DNA of 64,000 bases, taken from contig JAVGVS010000010.1 of assembly GCA_032718565.1 (NCBI GenBank), forward strand, positions 4,840,318-4,904,317, given 5' to 3'. Origin of the DNA: Distichodus sexfasciatus (lineage: Eukaryota; Chordata; Actinopteri; Characiformes; Distichodontidae). The position numbers and the translations under genes are program-made. How positions within the stretch are numbered: the stretch's first letter is position 1; each line of letters starts with the position of its first letter. The notes under the pieces are model-generated. The model saw only the letters and a list, made by a program, of their open reading frames with translations, did no database searches and had not been told where the DNA came from. Shown here piece after piece: positions 58,041 to 64,000 of the stretch.

Positions 58041-60235
58041 TTGTTTGGGCCTCCTGCTTTGCACAGATATGTTCTACCAGTACATGCCATTCTATACTTT
58101 CAATTAGTTAGCCAAGTGGATCAGCTGTGCTGTGCAGAGCAGGGTTGAAAACTACTGAAGTAAAGTCTGAGTTAGGATATGGATTAGACTAAGTTTAGGT
58201 TTAGAGTCAGGCTAAATATATGGGTTATGGCTAAGTTTGAAATGCCCTTTCCCATGTCTCGCTCTGCAAAGATTCAGGTATTCCTAAAACCACATGATCC
58301 AGCTGATTAATGAGTTAACTGGCAAATAAGGATTGTGCTAGTGTGTCAACAAATATCAAATCTATACAGATCTGCCACAAGGACCTGGGCTGAGAACCGC
58401 TTTTGTTTGAACTGCTGAGTTATCCTGAAAGACAATGCGATCCTTTAGGAAAGCCCTGACCTGGGCATATGCACATGTTTAGCTCTTAGTGTGGACCAAA
58501 CATCCACATGATGGTGCAAGAACATGATGGGTCAATTAGAGTGTCAATAATCGATTGGAATACTAAATTTAGTGTTCATGTAATTGTATTTCTTTTGTTT
58601 ATCAGTTGATAAAAATGGCTGATAAAGATAGTAATACAAAACTTTGTGTATATGTGTGGAAGAGAGAAGATTGGTTGTTGAAGAGTGCCGATAATGGATG
58701 GCAGGGGTAATAAACTCTCACCCCAGACAGGAGCAATCGATCTTCCGATCACTCTGCCATGTGCTCTTAATATGTTAATCCATTTCCCTGAGCTCGTTTG
58801 CCAGGACACTGTTTCCACCACTGGGGTTCGACACCCACTGTACATCACAGTATCCTGCTGAAACTGGCAAAGCAGTTAACCATTAACACAGTTCCTGCTG
58901 TATGTTTGCTATACTGCATTAACCAAAAAGCACAAAAGTAAATGGATGTTATTGGTATTCATATAGCCTCGGGTGAAGTGAAAAGGTCAGTGTGCCAGTG
59001 TGATAGACAAGTAACACGTGTGTATGTGTTCTTCCAGCATTGTATGAGTGTAATCAGGTTAATATGCTCTTACGAAGCAACGTCTGCTTAAAATGTGAAT
59101 GAAAACACTTTTGCCTTATATCATACAGTATATGCCTAGAGCCATTCACATACTCACACACGAACCACTGCAGCACGGTCATCCTTTTAAGGGTCATCCT
59201 TTTAAGGGTCATTCTGGAGTGTATTTTCCATCTAGTTTGGCTCTGTGCATTTACCCACAAACTCTCTCTGGCCCTTTCCCTTTAGCTGAATTCCATCTTC
59301 ACATAATTCCCTTTTTCCCTCTCCATTCCTCTCCTCTCCTTTTGTCCACTAATAATTAATTAAATTTTTAAGATCCTTTGTTACATAATGAAGTATTAGT
59401 GTCACTGACTCTCTAACAGCAACATACCACATACACTCTCTCACACTCTCTCTACTTAACCTCACCTCCCATACCTCACTTTCATCCTTGCTGAACCAAA
59501 TATACAACCTTCCTCCGTTCTACAGTACATTTTTCCTCTCTTATGTACCTCAGCTGTATCCTTCCTCTCTCTCTCTCTCCCCTCCCTCTCTGCTTTTGGA
59601 TGGGACTGTGTGTGTATATGTGCCTATGTGTGTGTGTGTTTGTATAAGTGTGTGAGTGTGTGTGTCCCGTGTTTAAAAGACACTGGGGCCATGCAGAATG
59701 CCCTAATCACAGGGGTGCGTCTATCGCCTAATTACCATGATTTAGTGCCATCAGTGCCATGCGCTGTCACTCTCCACACCAACTGGGCACACAGACCTGG
59801 CATTGGCGAACGGAATCAACAACCCACGCCTGATCCACCCCCCCCACCCCGCCCCTTACTCCAACCTTCACACTAGCACACAGAGCAAAGTTCAGCTGCT
59901 CTCATTTTGTCTTTACGATCCCTATCTGTGTCTGTGTCAGTAAGGCAGCAATGGAAATGGTCAGTTCAGCTCCTGAATAATAGGGGTGTAACTCACAAGT
60001 TTCATTACGATACAATATTAGACTGATTCAATGAACAGCAATTCAATGATATGATATGATACCATTTTGACTCAGTTCAGCAGCCAGCGATGGACATGAG
60101 GCAATTTCATATGCTGCATTTAACACAACCCCGTCCATTCATATGAGCAAAAGTAGAAAGAGAGTGACAGAGACAGGCTAGAGTTGGACAGACGACCAAG
60201 CAAGAGGTGAGTGAATGCGTGAGTGAGTGAGAGAA

Positions 60236-60260
60236 AAGATAGACAGATAGATAGATAGAC

Positions 60261-60323
<63 letters not shown>
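60236..60323. repeat. GATA tetranucleotide repeat
   Basis: About twenty-one GATA units with two GACA variants near the start. Confidence 0.95.
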
Positions 60324-60489
60324 GAGGGAAAGAGAATGAGGGATAGAGAGGTGTAGATAAAAGAGTATAGACAGAGGGAAGTGGAGCCTCACAGCCTGAC
60401 CTGTAATTGATCAGGGCGGCCCAGAGCCCAGAGAGCCTCTGCTTCATAATTACAGCTGAGAGGTGAGCACCAAAGCAGACAGGAGCCCA

Positions 60490-60496
<7 letters not shown>

Positions 60497-60555
<59 letters not shown>

Positions 60556-60594
60556 GTGAGAGTGAAAGAGAGCGAGAGAGAGAGAGAGAGACTC
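60497..60594. repeat. Long GA microsatellite
   Basis: About twenty uninterrupted GA units at the 5' end, then GA runs broken by AATGAA, TGAGAGTG and GCGA. Confidence 0.95.
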
Positions 60595-61479
60595 CGTCCT
60601 GTCAGAGCATTACAGGACACAAGAACGAAATCTCCGCTCGCATCTGAAAGAACTGGCCTGCCAGCGCTGTGCCCAGGCAATCTCTCAACCCGCATCCCAT
60701 CAGCCACCCTGCTCTGCATTACCTGCCTCACCAGGCGTCTTAAGTGACAGAATTATAACCCCGATGCTGACACCCTACTCGAGTACACAGATATGAATGG
60801 CTTGATTATTACCATCGCTCCTGGTCGAAAGCAATAATTGACCCACTGAATCATGCAGCGGAGGTGTGGTGAATAAGCGAAAAGATTTTCTGCATCAGTC
60901 CGGCCCGAAAAACAAGGGAGCGGGTGCCAACCGAACAGAGTTCTTAGTAAGAATTAAAGGGCAGCTGCAAGCCTACTTGGCCAGGCCCTGACTCTCCATT
61001 TGGGTAATTGGGACATTGCTTTGACTGCCTCGAGCCCTGATGGCAAGCCAAAGAACAACCCCTCTACTCATTCGCATGGCTCTGTTCTAGGAAAGAAAGC
61101 CCCCCCCACTCAAACTTGGCTTGTTTTCGAAAAATAAACTGGGACATGTCAAGCTATTTTAACGTTGTGTAACATTATCATGAACGGGTCATGCTTCCAT
61201 TTTTTTCATTAACCCATAGAAAAGACGCATTATTGATAATGTCAACATCAACACGCACACACAGACAGGCAGACAGACTGATAGTCATTAAAACAAAGTT
61301 AGGGTCACAACACGGACATTTATTCATTGCCCCCAAATCAATCAACTTTGTTTAGGGGCCCAACTTTAAGAAATCTGAATTTTTAAAGTGTGATGTCACA
61401 TCACAAAATGTTGAAATATAACTGATCGATTATGAAGATTTATCCGTTCTACATTATTTTTATTTATTTGTGGATTTAG

Positions 61480-61544
61480 GTGAGTGATTATTACTAATTG
61501 TGAACACAGCACATAGTGCACAACAACTAAATGTGACCTCTGCA
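61480..61544 (-). repeat. SINE-A 3' fragment
   Basis: GTGAGTGATTATTACTAATT, GTGAACACAGCAC and ATGTGACCTCTGCAT. This is the tail only, in complement. Confidence 0.6.
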
Positions 61545-61584
61545 TGAACTCACATCATTCATCACTGAGCAGTCACATCATTGA

Positions 61585-61836
61585 GCATTCATTCATTCAG
61601 CATCCCAACCACTTAATCCCAAAAGGGCTCACGGGGGGACCAGAGCCTATCCCTCAAACTATGGGTGGGGACCAACCCTGGGGAGGCGCCAAAACACCAC
61701 AGAGCACACACACACAAAATCACATTCCTATTCACACCTTACAGGCCAATTCAGAGTCACCAATTAACCTATACTGCATGCTAAACTCCACACAGAAAGG
61801 ACCTATGGCTGACCTGTGGATCGAACCCAGGAACCT
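61585..61836 (-). mobile_element. SINE-C, longest copy
   Basis: Complement order: tail CATTCATTCATTCAGCATCC, AACCACTTAATCCC, GGACCAGAGCCTATCCC, ACCTTACAGGCCAATTCAGA, GTCACCAATTAACC, CTAAACTCCACACAGAAAGG, then box-B-like GGATCGAACCCAGGAACC. It lacks only the 5' part of the tRNA-like head. Confidence 0.7.
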
Positions 61837-61844
61837 GTGAAGGA

Positions 61845-62004
61845 TTACCATTTCCTTATTACAGGGACAGTCCCCCTGGAGCACTTTGGGGATAAGGGTG
61901 TTGCTCAGGGGCCCACTGGTGGTAGTTCTGGATGTAGGATAGAGCTGAATCTACAGCCTCTTGGTCCACAGGCTGGCATCCTACCATTAAGCCACTACCA
62001 TTCC
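61845..62004 (-). mobile_element. SINE-B copy
   Basis: TTCCTTATTACAGGGACAGT, GGGGATAAGGGTGTTGCTCA, GGGGCCCACTGGTGGTAG and CCTACCATTAAGCCACTACC follow SINE-B order. The 3' tail (TTTAGCAG side) is missing. Confidence 0.65.
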
Positions 62005-62616
62005 AAGAGAGCACTTTTAAAACATTTTTTAAAGCCCTACACACAGCACACAGCAAACATCAATGAAGGCACTGACTCCTTCTGGCTCAAAGTCTCACCC
62101 TGTACCTACATTGTTTCACAACAATCAATTAATTCAATGGACCATTATTAAACGTCTGAGATAAGTGAAATGCCTACATACATGCCAAGAGATTAACAAT
62201 GTACATGTTTTTCTGGATTATCACATCACATAGGTCAGATCAGCTTTTAATATTAAGCCACATTATCCTAATTTAAAACCTTGATATAATTCACCAAACG
62301 ATATGACCAAAGTGACAATGAATCAAACCTCAAATTGTGCCCATGAGAACTGAAACTTGAATCGAGTTAAGAATGCCATACTCCTATTAAACTGCAGTCT
62401 TGGGTGCTTCTAGAACAAATGCAAACATCGTTGTATTAATTTCCACTTAATTATTGCCACTTTCTGCTAGGAATTTCTATTACTGTCACATTGCAGTTCC
62501 TAGAAATACACTAGCAGCAAACAGCTAATGACAACAATTAGTTATCAATCTCAATCAATATATACAGTAATATGCGATTAGATGTTGCTTCAAGCTTTGA
62601 GGATGTATTTGGATGT
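62005..62616. other. Non-coding AT-rich sequence
   Basis: No gene or named repeat. Confidence 0.55.
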
Positions 62617-62810
62617 CCATTTACTGCATTTAGCAGGCACTCTTATCCAGAGCGACTTTCGTTTCCTAATTACAGGAACAGTCTCTCTGGAACAATATGG
62701 GGTTAAGGGTCTAGCTCAGGGGCCCAATGATGGTAGTGCTGGAGATAGGATTTGAACCCCGGCCTCTTGGTCCAGAGGCAAGCATCCTTAACACTAGACC
62801 ACTACCACCA
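62617..62810 (-). mobile_element. SINE-B, near full length
   Basis: CCATTTACTGCATTTAGCAG, TTATCCAGAGCGACTTTCG, AGGGTCTAGCTCAGGGGCCC, GGATTTGAACCCCGGCCTCT and CTTAACACTAGACCACTACC: tail to tRNA-like head on the complement. The box-B region (GGGGTTCAAATCC on the minus strand) is intact, the best preserved Pol III signal of this family here. Confidence 0.8.
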
Positions 62811-64000
62811 CCACCCACACTATAAATCTCAAAAGCAACTCATTCTGCCTGTTTCACAGCTCAGAGATCAACATCAATTAAATATTGTAATATATCTTGG
62901 TTAATGGTAATATTTTTCTGGAACCAGAGTAGCTTTAGCTCAAATATTAATATTAGCGCCAGCGTTCAACTGTTAATACTCTTCCTACCTCTTGTGACAT
63001 CACAGTTTTTTTTGTTGAAGATTAGCAAAGGTTTGGAGAAATTGGGGACCGGCCCCAGTACAGTGGAAAAAGGGGCCCAAGTAACCACCTCACAGAAAAT
63101 GTTTAATGCTGCTCAAATGCCTCAGCATCCAAACGGACTGACAAACGTCTTCCAAAACTCTGGTGGACATAAAGAGTAAAGGCTTCAGAATTGGAGACAA
63201 TGTGGCATCGAAACGCCTCCAACTGAAATAAACGCTAAGACACCGCAGCAGTGTGTCTGTGCACCCCTTTCAATTTAGTAAGAGATATAATGGGAAATGT
63301 GAATGTCAAGTTGCCAGCTGACTAGATACTAGTGTGTGTGTATTTTTATGACTCATATTTGACTTATATTTTGAACTGTTTGTGAAGTAATGAGTAGAAC
63401 TGTCCACAAAAGATAAGAATATGTGAGATTTGCATACTCAGAGATTTGTAAGGACAGTGTTGTATGTGAAGGTCATTCTTCAAAGGCAAAAAATATGTTT
63501 ATAGAAAATGTCCATCTTTTATTAAAAAATATAACACAGAGCTATAAGCTTTAGTTACTGAGCTTAAGATTATGGTTATGTGTATTATTATTTAGATCTG
63601 GCACTTATGCAAGTCAACGGACTTGTGTGTATGTGTGTGTGTGCACGTGAGGTGCACTTAGACGAAAAAGCATTAACATTCCAGAATTACTACATCCACT
63701 TCCTCAGGGTTCAGCAGTGTTCTGAGACATATCGATTTACATTTTTACATACACATATCACACACCTGCACCCACACCCACATATAGAGGATTTAGTGTC
63801 CCAGTCTAGAAACCTGAGTCACAAGTCTTTTGCAGGAAAATAAGAATGAAAAAAGGTCTGTGTGAACAGACGTCCATGAGCTTATAATATGGAGATTTTT
63901 ATTGCAGCAATTCTCAAAATTTCCAATAGGTTTTATTAATTTATAATGAAAAATCCTAGGTGAAATTAGCATTTAGTCAGATCAATGAAATGACATTTAA
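62811..64000. other. Non-coding sequence
   Basis: No supported gene. The frames at 62904-63179 and 63580-63843 have no recognisable domain. Short CA/GT runs lie near 63625-63645. Confidence 0.5.

Larger units (their letters stand above)
58041..61479. other. Non-coding sequence with large tandem tracts
   Basis: No supported gene. GT tract at about 59610-59660. The part 60740-61090 is unique, repeat-free and contains GGCTTGATTATTACCATCGC, AGCAATAATTGACCC and TTTGGGTAATTGGGACATTG. It may be a conserved regulatory element. Confidence 0.45.

Noticed and set aside
60236..60323. CRISPR-like array
   Set aside because: Simple GATA tandem repeat without spacers.

Overview
This window looks like vertebrate, almost certainly teleost fish, nuclear DNA. 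The main signs are decayed fish-type Tc1-like transposons, at least four groups of tRNA-derived SINEs, very frequent CA/GT, GA/CT and GATA microsatellites, low CpG outside short islands, and no prokaryotic-style gene packing. One SINE fragment has the 3' tail known from cypriniform DANA-like elements. That would fit an otophysan fish, but it does not fix the order.

I find no intact protein-coding gene. Most open reading frames are chance frames, microsatellite translations or transposon pieces. The window reads as an intergenic or large-intron region. Three minus-strand segments (10975-11153, 43337-43538, 51341-51423) look like possible coding exons: protein-like translations, plausible splice sites and, for 43337-43538, a stop codon followed by AATAAA. 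I recognise none of them. They are leads, not genes.

Layout. 1-10 kb: unique sequence with a 245-bp MITE, a hAT-like non-autonomous repeat, SINE pieces and a palindromic AT-rich repeat. 10-15 kb: a second hAT-like copy, a candidate exon and a deleted Tc1-like copy carrying a SINE. 15-29 kb: mostly unique sequence with dense microsatellites, a third hAT-like copy and scattered SINEs. 29-37 kb: the best-preserved SINE-A copy, a gypsy-type integrase remnant and a complete but dead Tc1-like element (33457-34960) with long inverted repeats. 37-49 kb: more SINEs, two more Tc1-like pieces (one carrying a SINE), a fourth hAT-like copy, the candidate terminal exon and a purine/pyrimidine-switch low-complexity tract. 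49-64 kb: AT-motif-rich sequence that may be conserved non-coding, X-box-like motifs, long CA, GA and GATA tracts, and a stack of three SINE families at 61.5-62.0 kb.

Nothing here works together as a pathway. What the window records is a history of transposition: Tc1-like copies came first and decayed, SINE-A later inserted into two of them, and microsatellites expanded throughout. I found no new defence, toxin or mobile system.
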